A stretch of 64,000 nt of DNA from the NCBI RefSeq assembly GCF_900156455.1, contig NZ_FTNQ01000002.1, positions 868,001-932,000 of the forward strand, written 5' to 3'. Position 1 is the stretch's first letter; every line of letters starts with the position of its first letter. This document shows, piece by piece, positions 42,275 to 51,682 of the stretch. Source of the DNA: Microbacterium sp. RURRCA19A (GTDB lineage Bacteria; Actinomycetota; Actinomycetes; Actinomycetales; Microbacteriaceae). A program made the position numbers and the translations under genes. Under the pieces are notes generated by a model. That model searched no databases. It was not told the DNA's origin and worked only from the letters and a program-made list of their open reading frames with translations.

Positions 42275-43453
42275 TCAGGTCGCCTTCTGGCGGCGCCCCG
42301 CACGCTCGGCGAACCGATCGATCGCGGCCAGCACCTCGTCGCTGCGCCAGTACGGTCCGAGACGGTGCTCGGCTTTGGACTTCAGGATGCCGGCATCCAC
42401 CAGCGACTGAAGGGGTGGATAGACGTTCGGTTGTCGAACGCCCAGGGCATCGGCAGCCGTTGCGGAGTCGACGACGGGGCGGGCGAGCAGGACGTCGAGC
42501 AGGCGCCAGGCATTGCTCGACTTCCGCGCATGAAGGCGGGTGTCCCAATCGTTCCGGATCGCGTCCAGTTCGCGGACGAGCTCGCGAGCGTTGGCGACGG
42601 CTCGCAGGGCGGCGTTGGCGAAGGCCGCGATGATGGGTGAAACGTCCCCCGCGCGGTAAGCCGTGAGCGCGCGATGGTACCCCTCGACGTCCGCGAGAAG
42701 CCCCGCCGAGACGGGAACGGCCACATTCCGGGTCGTGCCGCGATAGCGGAGCATCGCTTGCGCGAGCGCACGTCCGGTGCGACCGTTCCCGTCGCTGAAC
42801 GGATGAATGGTTTCGAACTGCGCATGCGCGACGGCGACCGCGGTGAGGACAGGAATGTCCGTGCGTCGTGCGAATGCAAGCGCGTCCTCGATGAGGCCGA
42901 CTATTCGCTCGTGCGATGGGCCGACGAACTCCGCGCCGACGGGTGAATCCGAGCGAGTGCCGATCCACACGGCCTCATCCCGGAATCGCCCAGGAGTGTG
43001 GCGAGGCTGGTCGTGGAGGAGGACGGCGTGCATCTGGAGGATCGCCGTGGTCGAGATCTGTTCGGCAAGATCCAGGGCTGTCGCCATCGCGCGCGTGTTC
43101 GCCGCGATCTCGATCGCATGCCGACTTCGGGTGGCGCCGAGTTCGGCGCTGAAGATGGCTCGTGCGCTGGCGGTCAGATTCTCGATCTGGGAGGACGAAG
43201 CCGCTTCGGAGCGAAGCAGGACGGGGGCGAAGGTCGAGATGCGGTGGCCGAGTTCGGCGTCGAATCGGCTCAGCTCCTGAGCGGCCAGATCGGCGAGAGC
43301 GCTCGTTTCCGGAACCGGTGCGGGAAGAAGACTCGCGATCCTCGAGGGAATGGCCGCGCGGTAGCGTTGCGGGCCTCTCGACATCGTCATCGCCGACGGT
43401 TCCCACAGGAGGTCTTCACTCCCGATGGGCGGCCATGAGTCCGACGCGGTCAT
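42275..43453 (-). CDS. Fic-family AMP-transferase with winged-helix end
   Basis: 392 aa. Core motif HPFSDGNGRTGR at 217-228 is complete, so NMP transfer is expected. An inhibitory motif S87-xxx-E91-N92 lies N-terminal to it, as in class II Fic proteins held off by their own helix. Residues 310-385 form a winged helix (SATAADALGVRQPNVYPPLQ near 323-342), suggesting it binds DNA. No partner antitoxin gene adjoins. Good ribosome site (GAAGGGGG). Inverted repeats at its promoter suggest it represses itself. Confidence 0.88.
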   Translation of the reverse strand: MTASDSWPPIGSEDLLWEPSAMTMSRGPQRYRAAIPSRIASLLPAPVPETSALADLAAQELSRFDAELGHRISTFAPVLLRSEAASSSQIENLTASARAIFSAELGATRSRHAIEIAANTRAMATALDLAEQISTTAILQMHAVLLHDQPRHTPGRFRDEAVWIGTRSDSPVGAEFVGPSHERIVGLIEDALAFARRTDIPVLTAVAVAHAQFETIHPFSDGNGRTGRALAQAMLRYRGTTRNVAVPVSAGLLADVEGYHRALTAYRAGDVSPIIAAFANAALRAVANARELVRELDAIRNDWDTRLHARKSSNAWRLLDVLLARPVVDSATAADALGVRQPNVYPPLQSLVDAGILKSKAEHRLGPYWRSDEVLAAIDRFAERAGRRQKAT

Positions 43454-43475
43454 AAAGCCCCCTTCGCTCTTTATG
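43451..43475. promoter_or_regulatory. Inverted repeat at the fic start codon
   Basis: CATAAAG (43451-43457) and CTTTATG (43469-43475), covering the fic ATG and ribosome site. Confidence 0.55.
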
Positions 43476-43487
43476 CGGTAGTAACTT

Positions 43488-43520
43488 TACTCATAAAAAT
43501 CCCAACCGGCATTATGAGTA
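43488..43520. promoter_or_regulatory. Inverted repeat upstream of fic
   Basis: TACTCATAA (43488-43496) and TTATGAGTA (43512-43520), perfect 9-nt arms 15 bp apart, in an A+T-rich stretch. TTGGGA and TACTAC on the minus strand, 16 bp apart, may be -35 and -10. Confidence 0.6.
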
Positions 43521-43587
43521 CCGGGTCGCCGACTCTTCTCGCTCCACGGCGGGCGAACCTCCGGCGCGAAAACAGGCGCCGCAACGG

Positions 43588-43620
43588 GAACAGGCCGATC
43601 TTCGCGTGATCGGCCTGTTC
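43588..43620. terminator. Hairpin after the GH35 gene
   Basis: 13-bp perfect arms (43588-43600, 43608-43620) and a 7-nt loop, 31 bp past the GH35 stop. No U tract. Confidence 0.65.
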
Positions 43621-43651
43621 TCGGGCTTGATGCCTGGTGCGGGAACGCGCT

Positions 43652-45391
43652 CTACTCCTCGAGCTGCCCCAGCTCCGGCTGCGCGACGAAGCGCGCGACG
43701 AGCTCGACGGCCTGCTCCAGTTCGAGCACGACGATCTCGTTCGCGCCCGCGCGCAGCACCGGCGCGGGGACGTAGAGCGTCTGCTGCGGCACGTTCCGCC
43801 AGTACCGCCCGAGGAAGAAGCCGTTCACGAACGCGAAGCCCTTGCCCCACGCCGCGGTGTCGAGGAACAGGTCGGCGACCGAGTCGAGCTCGAAGCTCCC
43901 GCGCAGGATCACCCGTCCGACGGCTCCCGCGCCGGTCCCGGTGGCGGCGGCGAGGTCGATCGGCGTCGCGGTCCAGTCCGTCAGCGGCGCGCCGTCGAGC
44001 GTCGCCCCCCCGATCAGGCCCTTCTGCTCGCCGAGGCGGTGTCCGTAGTTCACGCGGCCCTGGTCCTCGACGAGCACGGTGAGCGTGGCCCCCGCGGGGA
44101 TCGCGAGCGCGCGCTCGTGCAGCGTGCGGGAGAGGCGTCCGACGAACGCCCCGTCGACGTGCACCCACGCGAGGTCGCGGACCTCGCCGAACGCGAGCAC
44201 GGCGCGGTCCGCAGAGGACGCGGGCAGCGCGACGTCGTACCGCACCAGGGCCCCGAGGTGTCCGAGCTCCTCGAACGTCGCGGGCGCGTCGGAGACGGAA
44301 CCGGTGGATGCCGGCATCCAGTCGCCCTCGCCCGAGAGCGCCACCTCGAACACCGGCGCGTCCGGCCGCGGCGAGGGCTCGAGATCGGGCACGGCGGCGT
44401 ACTTCGCGATGACGTCGCGGAACGCGTGGAACTTCGCCGTCGGGTGGCCCGACTCGTCGATCGGGGCGTCGTAGTCGTACGACGTCACGATGGGGTCGAA
44501 GCGGCCCTTGTCGTTGGCGCCGTTGGTGGCGCCGAAGTTCGTGCCGCCGTGCACCATGTAGATGTTCACCGAGGCGCCCGCCGCGAGCAGGACGTCGAGG
44601 TCGTGGGCGGAGGCCGCGGGGTCGGTGGTGTGGTGGATGCTGCCCCACCAGTCGAACCAGCCGTCCCAGAACTCCGAGCACATCAGCGGACCGGTGGGCT
44701 GATGCTCGCGCAGCGTCTCGAGGCGTTCGGCCGAGCGCGAGCCGAACGAGCCCGTAAGGTGCAGCTCGGGGAGGCTGCCGTTCTCGAGCATCCACGGCAT
44801 CGGCTGGTCGACGGTCGTCAGCGGCACCGTGATCCCGGCGTCGCGGGTGACGCGCACGAGCTCGCGCAGGTAGTCCTTGTCGGAGCCGTACGCGCCGTAC
44901 TCGTTCTCGATCTGCACCAGCACGACGTTGCCGCCGCGGTCGATCTGGCGCGGCGCGACGATCTCGTACACGCGCTCCAGGTACTCCGTCACCGCGGCGA
45001 GGTACTGCGGTTCCGAGCGGCGCAGTCCGATGCCCGGGGTGGAGGTCAGCCAGACCGGCAGGCCGCCGTTGTGCCACTCGGCGCAGATATAGGGGCCTGG
45101 CCGGACGATGGCGTGCAGACCCTCGGCGGCGACGAGGTCGAGGAAGCGTCCGAGGTCGTTCCAGCCCGTGGCATCCCATTCGCCGCGTACCGGCTCGTGC
45201 GCGTTCCACGCGACGTACGTCTCGATGGTGTTGAGCCCCATCGCCTTCGCCGTGCGGATGCGGTCGGCCCAGTGCTCGGGGTGGATGCGGAAGTAGTGCA
45301 GCGTCCCGGAGATGACCTGGAAGGGCTGCCCGTCCAGCAGGAAGTCGGTCTCGCCGATGGTGAAGGTCGTCACGATGTCTTTCGGGATCAC
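43652..45391 (-). CDS. GH35 beta-galactosidase
   Basis: 579 aa from GTG 45391, which overlaps the GH51 stop (GTGA). The glycoside hydrolase 35 barrel occupies about 10-320: HYFRIHPEHW near 32, RPGPYICAEWHNGGLP near 97, acid/base Glu164 in IENEYGAYG and nucleophile Glu240 in MCSEFWDGW. C-terminal beta-sandwich domains follow, with FVNGFFLGRYW near 522. No signal peptide, so it acts inside on imported oligosaccharides, removing beta-galactose. Last gene of the arabinogalactan operon. Confidence 0.93.
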   Translation of the reverse strand: MIPKDIVTTFTIGETDFLLDGQPFQVISGTLHYFRIHPEHWADRIRTAKAMGLNTIETYVAWNAHEPVRGEWDATGWNDLGRFLDLVAAEGLHAIVRPGPYICAEWHNGGLPVWLTSTPGIGLRRSEPQYLAAVTEYLERVYEIVAPRQIDRGGNVVLVQIENEYGAYGSDKDYLRELVRVTRDAGITVPLTTVDQPMPWMLENGSLPELHLTGSFGSRSAERLETLREHQPTGPLMCSEFWDGWFDWWGSIHHTTDPAASAHDLDVLLAAGASVNIYMVHGGTNFGATNGANDKGRFDPIVTSYDYDAPIDESGHPTAKFHAFRDVIAKYAAVPDLEPSPRPDAPVFEVALSGEGDWMPASTGSVSDAPATFEELGHLGALVRYDVALPASSADRAVLAFGEVRDLAWVHVDGAFVGRLSRTLHERALAIPAGATLTVLVEDQGRVNYGHRLGEQKGLIGGATLDGAPLTDWTATPIDLAAATGTGAGAVGRVILRGSFELDSVADLFLDTAAWGKGFAFVNGFFLGRYWRNVPQQTLYVPAPVLRAGANEIVVLELEQAVELVARFVAQPELGQLEE

Positions 45392-46905
45392 AGGGCCAGC
45401 TGCACGCGGACGCGCGCCCAGGCGAGCGGGGGCAGGGTGAAGCGCAGGATGCCGTCGACCACGTCGACCGCGAGCGGTGCGGGCGCCACGGGTTCGGCGT
45501 CGGCGGAGTTCGTCGTGTTGCGGTCGCCGCCGTCGGGGATCGTGATCACGACGGCGTCGGCGGATGCCACGGGCCCGAGGTCGAGTTCGATCTCCGTCGC
45601 CGCGTCGAGCGCGCGGTGGGCGAGGAACACGTGGGCGGTGTCGCCGTCGACCGTGGCGATCGCATCGACGGCGTCGACGTCGCCGTGACGGGCGGTGGAG
45701 ATCCGGGCGCCCTCGACGTCGACCGGCACGACCCGGCCGGTCGCGGCCTCGGCCGTCAGGCGGAAGGGGTGGAACGTCGTCTGCCGCCACGCGGGTCCGC
45801 CGTCGGGCTCCGTGCGGATGGGCGCGATGACGTTCACCAGCTGCGCGAGGTTCGCCATCGACACGCGGTCCGCGCGCCGGAGCAGGGTGATGAGCAGCGA
45901 CCCGACGACGACGGCGTCGGTGACGGTGTAGTCGTCCTCGATGAGGCGCGGCGCGATCGGCCAGTCGCCCGTGAAGACGCGGGGCTTGTCGACCTCGTTC
46001 CAGCGCGTCTGGTTCCACACGTTCCACTCGTCGACGCTGATGCCGATCGGAGTGCCCTGGGGGGTCGTGGCACCGACCTCGTCGATGATGTCGGCGACCT
46101 CGCCGATGTAGCGGTCGAGGGCGGCGCCGCTGGCGAGGAAGCTCTGCGGGTCGGCGGGGTCTTCCTCGTAATAGGCGTGCACCGAGATGTGGTCGACGAG
46201 ACCCGCGGTGTGCCGCAGCACCGTCCGCTCCCACTCGCCGAACGTCGGCATCTCGTGGTTCGAGCTGCCCGCGGCGACGAGCTCGACGGTCGGGTCGATG
46301 AAGCGCATCATGCGCGCGGACTCGGCGGCGAGGCGCCCGTACTCGTCGGCGGTCTTGTGGCCGATCTGCCACGGCCCGTCCATCTCGTTGCCCAGGCACC
46401 AGAGCCGGATGCCGAACGGCTCGTCGCGGCCGTTCGCGCGCCGGCGCTCGCTCAGCGCGGTGCCGGAGGGGTGGTTCGCGTACTCGAGCAGGTCGGCCGC
46501 GTCGGCGACGCCGCGCGTGCCGAGGTTCACGGCCTCCATGACCTCGAGGCCCGCGGCATCCGCCCACTCGGCGAACTCGTGCAGCCCCACCTGGTTGGTC
46601 TCGGTGCTGTGCCACGCGGCATCCAGCCGCACCGGACGATCCGCGCGCGGACCGACACCGTCCTCCCAGCGGTAGCCCGAGACGAAGTTCCCGCCGGGGT
46701 AGCGCACCACCGTCGCGCCGAGCTCGCGCACGAGGGCGAGCACGTCGGCACGGAAGCCGGCTTCATCCGCCGTCGCGTGTCCGGGCGAATGGATGCCGTC
46801 GTACACGCACCGGCCCATGTGCTCGACGAACGTGCCGAACAGGCGGCGCGGAACCTCGGCTCCGGGTCGGTGGGGGTCCAGCGTGATGCGGGTGGGGGAG
46901 GTCAT
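45388..46905 (-). CDS. abfA: GH51 alpha-L-arabinofuranosidase
   Basis: 505 aa, usual length for intracellular GH51. RRLFGTFVEHMGRCVYDGI near 20-38, RYPGGNFVSGYRWEDGVGP near 68, acid/base Glu174 in CLGNEMDGPW and nucleophile Glu293 in SVDEWNVW. Removes arabinofuranose side groups from imported arabinogalactan or arabinan fragments. No signal peptide. Coupled to GH35 by a GTGA overlap. Confidence 0.95.
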   Translation of the reverse strand: MTSPTRITLDPHRPGAEVPRRLFGTFVEHMGRCVYDGIHSPGHATADEAGFRADVLALVRELGATVVRYPGGNFVSGYRWEDGVGPRADRPVRLDAAWHSTETNQVGLHEFAEWADAAGLEVMEAVNLGTRGVADAADLLEYANHPSGTALSERRRANGRDEPFGIRLWCLGNEMDGPWQIGHKTADEYGRLAAESARMMRFIDPTVELVAAGSSNHEMPTFGEWERTVLRHTAGLVDHISVHAYYEEDPADPQSFLASGAALDRYIGEVADIIDEVGATTPQGTPIGISVDEWNVWNQTRWNEVDKPRVFTGDWPIAPRLIEDDYTVTDAVVVGSLLITLLRRADRVSMANLAQLVNVIAPIRTEPDGGPAWRQTTFHPFRLTAEAATGRVVPVDVEGARISTARHGDVDAVDAIATVDGDTAHVFLAHRALDAATEIELDLGPVASADAVVITIPDGGDRNTTNSADAEPVAPAPLAVDVVDGILRFTLPPLAWARVRVQLAL

Positions 46906-46932
46906 GCGGGCTCTCCTGGAGCGGGAAGGGAA

Positions 46933-46969
46933 GGGGCGGGCCGCTCGCTCGTGCGCTGCGACCCGCCCC
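46933..46969. terminator. Hairpin between binding-protein gene and abfA
   Basis: GGGGCGGG (46933-46940) and CCCGCCCC (46962-46969), just after the binding-protein stop. Inside an operon this may protect the upstream message or reduce downstream expression. Confidence 0.5.
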
Positions 46970-46980
46970 CGATCATCGGC

Positions 46981-48333
46981 TTACTTGTTGACGCTGAAGC
47001 CCTGGTCGTTGCCGTACTGGACCAGCTGGTCCTGCCACGTCGACAGACCCTCGTTCAGGTCGCCCTTGGTGGCGTAGGCCTGACCCACGGTGTCGCCGTA
47101 GATGCTGTTGGCGTACACCTGGAAGGGCAGGTAGCTCCAGCCCTTCACCACGTCGCTCGACGCCTGCGTGAGGACCTGGTTGATCTGCTGGCCGCCGAAG
47201 TAGTCCGACTTCTTGTCGACGAAGGCGGGGTCGCTCAGCTGCGCCGTCGTGGAGGGGAAGCCGCCCGACTCCGCGAAGATCGTGAGGCTCTCGTCGTCGT
47301 TGTTGAGCCACTTGAGGAAGCCCGCGGCCAGCGCGGGGTTCTTGCTCTGCTTGGTCACGGCCTGTCCGCCGCCGCCGTTCTCGGCCGTCGCGGCCTTGCC
47401 GTCGTACGTCGGGATCGGGGCCACGGCCCACTTGCCCGCGCCGTCCTTCACGGAGGACTCGAGGACACCCGGCATCCAGGCGCCGATGACGAGCGAGGCG
47501 ATCGAGCCGTCACCGAGGCCCTTGAACCACTCGTCGCTCCAGCTGGGGGTGTCGGACAGCAGACCGCCGTCGATGAGACGGTTCCAGTTGTCGGCGAACT
47601 TCTTCGAGCCCGCGTCCTGCAGGTCGATCGTGACGTTCGTGCCGTCGGCCTTGAACGGGGTGCCGCCGGCCTGCCAGATCATGCTGGTGGTGAAGCCGGA
47701 GTCGCCCGTGTCGGCGGTGATGTACTTCGTCGGGTCGGCGGCGTGCAGCTTCTGCGCGGCCGCGTAGTACTCGTCCCACGTCGTCGGGACGGCGATGCCG
47801 TACTGGTCGAAGACGGACTTGTTGTAGAACAGGGCCATGGGGCCCGAGTCCTGCGGCAGGCCGTAGATCTTGCCGTCGAAGTCGACCGCACCCCACGGGC
47901 CCGGGGCGTAGGCGCTCTCGAGGTCGCCGAAGCCGTAGGGCGCGAGGTCGAGCAGCGAGTCCGACAGCGCGAACTGCGGGAAGGCGTAGTACTCGATCTG
48001 CACGACGTCGGGGGCGCCCGAGCCGGCCTTGATCGCGTTCTGGAGCTTGGTGTACTCCTCGGTGTTGGTGCCCGCGTTGACGAGGTTGACCTTCACATTG
48101 GGGTACTTCTTCTGGAAGGCCGCGACCTGCGCCTCGGCCGAGGGCGTCCACGACCAGTACGTGATCTCGCCGCCCTCCTGGAGCGCCTTCTCGATGTCGT
48201 TGGCGCTTCCGCCGTTGCTGCCGCCGCCCGTGCTGCCGCCGGAGCAGGCGGTCAGTGCGCCCACCGTGAGCGCGGTCGCGGCCAGAGCGAAGACGGTCCG
48301 CCGTACGGCGGTGCCCTTGCGCATGAATGTCAT
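46981..48333 (-). CDS. ABC sugar transporter binding lipoprotein
   Basis: 450 aa. Lipobox LTAC with Cys30 and a Gly/Ser linker, then the extracellular solute-binding family 1 fold: EITYWSWTPSAEAQ near 56, GKIYGLPQDSGPMALFYNKS near 153 (in part YGLPQDSGPMALFYN), TTWDEYYAAAQKL near 183. Binds oligosaccharides outside the cell for the two permeases encoded just upstream. No ATPase gene is present; such importers usually share an MsmK/MsiK-type ATPase coded elsewhere. GAAGGA is 6 nt before the ATG. Confidence 0.92.
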   Translation of the reverse strand: MTFMRKGTAVRRTVFALAATALTVGALTACSGGSTGGGSNGGSANDIEKALQEGGEITYWSWTPSAEAQVAAFQKKYPNVKVNLVNAGTNTEEYTKLQNAIKAGSGAPDVVQIEYYAFPQFALSDSLLDLAPYGFGDLESAYAPGPWGAVDFDGKIYGLPQDSGPMALFYNKSVFDQYGIAVPTTWDEYYAAAQKLHAADPTKYITADTGDSGFTTSMIWQAGGTPFKADGTNVTIDLQDAGSKKFADNWNRLIDGGLLSDTPSWSDEWFKGLGDGSIASLVIGAWMPGVLESSVKDGAGKWAVAPIPTYDGKAATAENGGGGQAVTKQSKNPALAAGFLKWLNNDDESLTIFAESGGFPSTTAQLSDPAFVDKKSDYFGGQQINQVLTQASSDVVKGWSYLPFQVYANSIYGDTVGQAYATKGDLNEGLSTWQDQLVQYGNDQGFSVNK

Positions 48334-48415
48334 CGGGATTCCTTCACTTCGTTGTTGTGGATGGTGTTGCGTGGTTCCGGGGCAGGACGCTCCGGTTTCG
48401 GGAGGAGATCTTGGG

Positions 48416-49351
48416 TCACTGCTTGACGCTTCCGGCGCTGAGGCCGGACTGCCAGAAGCGCTGCAGGACGAGGAACGCGGCGACGATCGGGATGATCGAG
48501 AGCAGAGCGCCGGTGATCACGAGGTTGTAGATCGGCTGGGCGCCGACGCCGGTGGCCTGCGCGTTCCACTGGTTGAGACCGACGGTCAGCGGGTACCAGG
48601 CCGGGTCGCTGAGCATGATGAGCGGGAGGAAGTAGTTGTTCCAGGTCGCGACGACCGCGAACAGCAGCACCGTGACGATGCCGGGCGTCAGCAGCCGGAT
48701 CGAGATCGTGAAGAACGTGCGGAACTCGCCCGCGCCGTCCATGCGCGCGGCCTCCAGCAGCTCGGTGGGGATGGCATCCGTCGCGTACACCCAGATGAGA
48801 TACAGACCGAACGGGCTGATGAGCGACGGGATGATGATCGCCCAGGGGGTGTTCGTGAGGCCGAGCTGGCTGAAGAGCAGGAAGGTCGGGACGGCGAGCG
48901 CCGTGCCGGGCACCGCGATCGCGCCGAGCACGACCGCGAAGACGGCCTTGCGACCCCGGAAGTTGTACTTGGCGAGACCGTAGCCGGCGAGGGTCGCCAG
49001 CAGCGTCGCCCCACCGGCGCCGACGACGACGTAGAGCAGGGTGTTGCCGAGCCAGCGCAGGAAGATGCCGTCGCGGTAGGTCAGCGTCTGGGCGATGTTG
49101 TCGCCCAGGGCGAAGCTGTCCCCGAACCAGAGGCCGAACGTCGAGAAGAGGTCGGGCTGGGTCTTGGTCGCGTTGATGACGAGCCAGAACAGCGGCACGA
49201 GCGTGTACAGGAGGTACAGCGCCATGACGATGCTGAGGACGATCGACTTCTTGCTCTGCGTGGGCGACGTGCGGGCGAAGCCGCGGCGCGAGCGCGAACG
49301 GGAGGTGGTCACGGCCACGGTGTCGGTGCGGGGTGCGGTCGCGGTGGTCAT
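48416..49351 (-). CDS. ABC sugar transporter permease (MalG type)
   Basis: 311 aa from ATG 49351, which overlaps the other permease's stop. Six membrane helices; the loop ELLEAARMDGAGEFRTFFTI near 206-225 is the EAA motif that docks the ATPase. N-terminal Arg/Ser-rich cytoplasmic tail. Pairs with the upstream permease. Confidence 0.92.
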   Translation of the reverse strand: MTTATAPRTDTVAVTTSRSRSRRGFARTSPTQSKKSIVLSIVMALYLLYTLVPLFWLVINATKTQPDLFSTFGLWFGDSFALGDNIAQTLTYRDGIFLRWLGNTLLYVVVGAGGATLLATLAGYGLAKYNFRGRKAVFAVVLGAIAVPGTALAVPTFLLFSQLGLTNTPWAIIIPSLISPFGLYLIWVYATDAIPTELLEAARMDGAGEFRTFFTISIRLLTPGIVTVLLFAVVATWNNYFLPLIMLSDPAWYPLTVGLNQWNAQATGVGAQPIYNLVITGALLSIIPIVAAFLVLQRFWQSGLSAGSVKQ

Positions 49352-50271
49352 CGCGCCTCCTGACGAGAGCCGCGCAGCTGCACGACGTAAGCGATGACGG
49401 CGGTGATGACGCCCATGATGATCGCGACCGTGGCCGCGTAGTTGTACTGCTGGCCCGCGAACGACAGGTTGTAGGCGTACATGTTCGGCGTGAAGAACGT
49501 GGTGATGGTGTTCGGCGCCAGGGGCTTGAGGATGTTGGGCTCGTTGAACAGCTGGAAGCTGCCGATGATCGAGAAGATCGTGGCGATGACGACCGCGCCG
49601 CGCACGGCGGGGATCTTGATCGAGAAGATCGTGCGCCAGGCTCCGGCTCCGTCGATGGATGCCGCTTCGTACAGCTCGCCCGGGATGGTCTTCAGCGACG
49701 AGTAGAAGATCAGCATGTTGTAGCCGACGAACTGCCAGGTGACGATGTTGCCGATCGAGACCAGCATCCACTCGGGCACGAAGGGCTGGATGAACGAGCC
49801 GCCGAGCAGGTCGTTGAGGTTGCGGGTGAGGCCGAACTGGTCGCCGTAGATGTACCCCCACATGAGCACCGCCACCACGGCCGGAACGGCGTAGGGGAGG
49901 AAGATCACGATGCGGTAGAAGCCGGCGGCGTGGAGCCTGGCGCTGTCGATCGCGAGCGCGGCGGCGAGCGCCAGCAGGAGCATGACGGGCACCTGCACGA
50001 CGAGGAACAGCGAGACGCGGCCGAGGCCGTCCCAGAACTTCCCGTCGCCGAAGACGGCGATGTAGTTGGCGAAGCCGACGAACGCGTTGCCGCCGACCAG
50101 CTGATCGCGGAAGACGCTCAGGTAGAGCGAGTACGCCAGGGGCGCGAGGAAGACCAGCGCGAAGACGATGGCGAAGGGGGCGACGAACAGCCAGCCGCGG
50201 TCGTCGATACGGGCGCGTCGCTTACGGCGCGGGGGGCGCAGAGCGGGCGGGGGTGCCGCGGTGGTCGTCAT
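49348..50271 (-). CDS. ABC sugar transporter permease (MalF type)
   Basis: 307 aa, six membrane helices. EAA loop ELYEAASIDGAGAWRTIFSI near 203-222. First gene of the operon; its promoter is covered by two operators of the LacI protein encoded divergently. Basic N-terminus PPRRKRRARIDD fits an inside location. Confidence 0.92.
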   Translation of the reverse strand: MTTTAAPPPALRPPRRKRRARIDDRGWLFVAPFAIVFALVFLAPLAYSLYLSVFRDQLVGGNAFVGFANYIAVFGDGKFWDGLGRVSLFLVVQVPVMLLLALAAALAIDSARLHAAGFYRIVIFLPYAVPAVVAVLMWGYIYGDQFGLTRNLNDLLGGSFIQPFVPEWMLVSIGNIVTWQFVGYNMLIFYSSLKTIPGELYEAASIDGAGAWRTIFSIKIPAVRGAVVIATIFSIIGSFQLFNEPNILKPLAPNTITTFFTPNMYAYNLSFAGQQYNYAATVAIIMGVITAVIAYVVQLRGSRQEAR

Positions 50272-50318
50272 CGTCCGGATGCCTCTTCATTGGTGCGCAA
50301 CGCGGACGGGTTGCCGCG

Positions 50319-50368
50319 ATGTTGACGTAAACATAACTCCCGTCCCGCTAGCATGTCAACGTCAACAT
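50319..50368 (-). promoter_or_regulatory. Permease-operon promoter between two operators
   Basis: ATGTTGACGTAAACAT (50319-50334) and ATGTCAACGTCAACAT (50353-50368) resemble the perfect ATGTTGACGTCAACAT sites at 51715. On the minus strand TTGACA (-35, 50359-50354), 18-bp spacer and TATGTT (-10, 50335-50330) are embedded in these operators, so repressor and polymerase cannot both bind. Confidence 0.85.
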
Positions 50369-50382
50369 CCGAGGAGGCAGAC

Positions 50383-51429
50383 GTGAGCGAGACGACGACG
50401 GTGTCGACCGCGGCGGGGGGTCGCGGGCGACGACGGGAAGTCTCGATGGCCGATGTCGCTGCGGCGGCGGGGGTCTCGGGGCAGACCGTGTCGCGCGTGG
50501 CGAACGATCGCTCCAACGTCGATCCTGACACGCGGCAGCGCGTGCTCGATGCGATGGCCTCCCTGGGCTACCGGCCGAACAGTGCCGCACGGGCCCTGCG
50601 ATCCGGGCGCTTCCGCAGCATCGGCGTGATCATGTTCTCGCTGAGCTCCTACGGCAACACGCGCACGCTCGACGCGCTGGCGTCGGTGGCTGCGGCATCC
50701 GGGTACTCCATCACGCTCATCACGGTGCAGTCCGCCTCGCAGTCCGACGTGTCGGGGGCGTTCCTTCGACTCCACGAGCACGCCGTCGACGGGATCGTGA
50801 TCCTCATCGAGACGCACCGCCTCGGTGAGAACGAACTCTCCATCCCCTCCGGGCTGCCGGTCGTCGTCGTCGACTCGAGCGCCGACTACCCGTACGCGGT
50901 CGTCGACAACGACCAGGCGCAGGGCGCGCGCCTGGCCACGGAGCACCTGCTCGACCTCGGCCACGAGACCGTGTGGCACGTGTCGGGCCCGCCGGAGTCC
51001 TTCGCGGCCGAGCGTCGGCGCGACGCTTGGCGCGCCGCCCTCGAGGAACGCGGATGCCGCGTGCCGCCGGTGCAGATCGGTGACTGGACGGCCGAGTCGG
51101 GGCACCGCATCGGCGCGGAGCTCGCACGCGACCCGGCGGTGACGGCGGTCTTCGCGGCCAACGACCAGATGGCCCTCGGGGTGATCCGCGCGCTGCACGA
51201 GGCCGGGCGCGCCGTGCCCGGTGAGATCAGCGTCGTCGGCTTCGACGACATGCCCGAGTCGGCGAACTTCTGGCCTCCTCTGACGACTGTGAGCCAGCGG
51301 TTCGAGCGTGTCGGCGAAGAGGCGATGAGCGCTCTGATCGCCGACATCGAAGGCTCGGGCAGCGAGCACACGCGCACTCTCGTGCCCACCTCCCTCGTGG
51401 TGCGCGAGAGCTCCGGCCCGCGCGCCTGA
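50383..51429 (+). CDS. LacI-family regulator of the arabinogalactan locus
   Basis: 348 aa from GTG 50383, which has GAGGAGG 5 nt upstream. An ATG at 50353 is in frame but is part of an operator. DNA-binding head REVSMADVAAAAGVSGQTVS near 17-36, hinge ARALRSGRFRSIGVI near 63, sugar domain with FAANDQMALGVIRAL near 257. Between the permease operon and the GH30 gene, both with matching operators, so it likely represses both and itself, with a galactose or arabinose oligosaccharide as inducer. Confidence 0.88.
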   Translation: MSETTTVSTAAGGRGRRREVSMADVAAAAGVSGQTVSRVANDRSNVDPDTRQRVLDAMASLGYRPNSAARALRSGRFRSIGVIMFSLSSYGNTRTLDALASVAAASGYSITLITVQSASQSDVSGAFLRLHEHAVDGIVILIETHRLGENELSIPSGLPVVVVDSSADYPYAVVDNDQAQGARLATEHLLDLGHETVWHVSGPPESFAAERRRDAWRAALEERGCRVPPVQIGDWTAESGHRIGAELARDPAVTAVFAANDQMALGVIRALHEAGRAVPGEISVVGFDDMPESANFWPPLTTVSQRFERVGEEAMSALIADIEGSGSEHTRTLVPTSLVVRESSGPRA

Positions 51430-51682
51430 CGGCTCCCGTCTGCGCGCTCGACGTGCGCGGCTCCCGCGTGCGTGCGCGAGGGGCGGTGTGCGCTCGGGCG
51501 GCTGCTGAGCGGAGGGGATGCGGCGGGCGGAGGGCCGGATCGGCGGCATCCGTCCTCCCTTCGCCGAATCTCCTCCGCCGGGCGCGCGGATTCGGTGCGG
51601 CGCGGGGCCCGGGATGCCGCGGGGCGCGCGCGACGCAGCCCCGCGCAGGACGACCGCGCGGGATGCCTGGCCGGAGCAGCGG
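51430..51682 (+). other. Non-coding stretch before GH30 promoter
   Basis: No convincing gene; open frames here are Arg/Gly-rich and lack ribosome sites. Several GCGCGG-rich runs but no clear hairpin. Confidence 0.5.

Noticed and set aside
43637-48426. Long plus-strand open frames over the GH35, GH51 and binding-protein genes
   Set aside because: They mirror real minus-strand genes with intact catalytic motifs.
50353-50355. ATG as start of the LacI regulator
   Set aside because: It is part of an operator and the promoter -35 box; GTG 50383 has a proper ribosome site.
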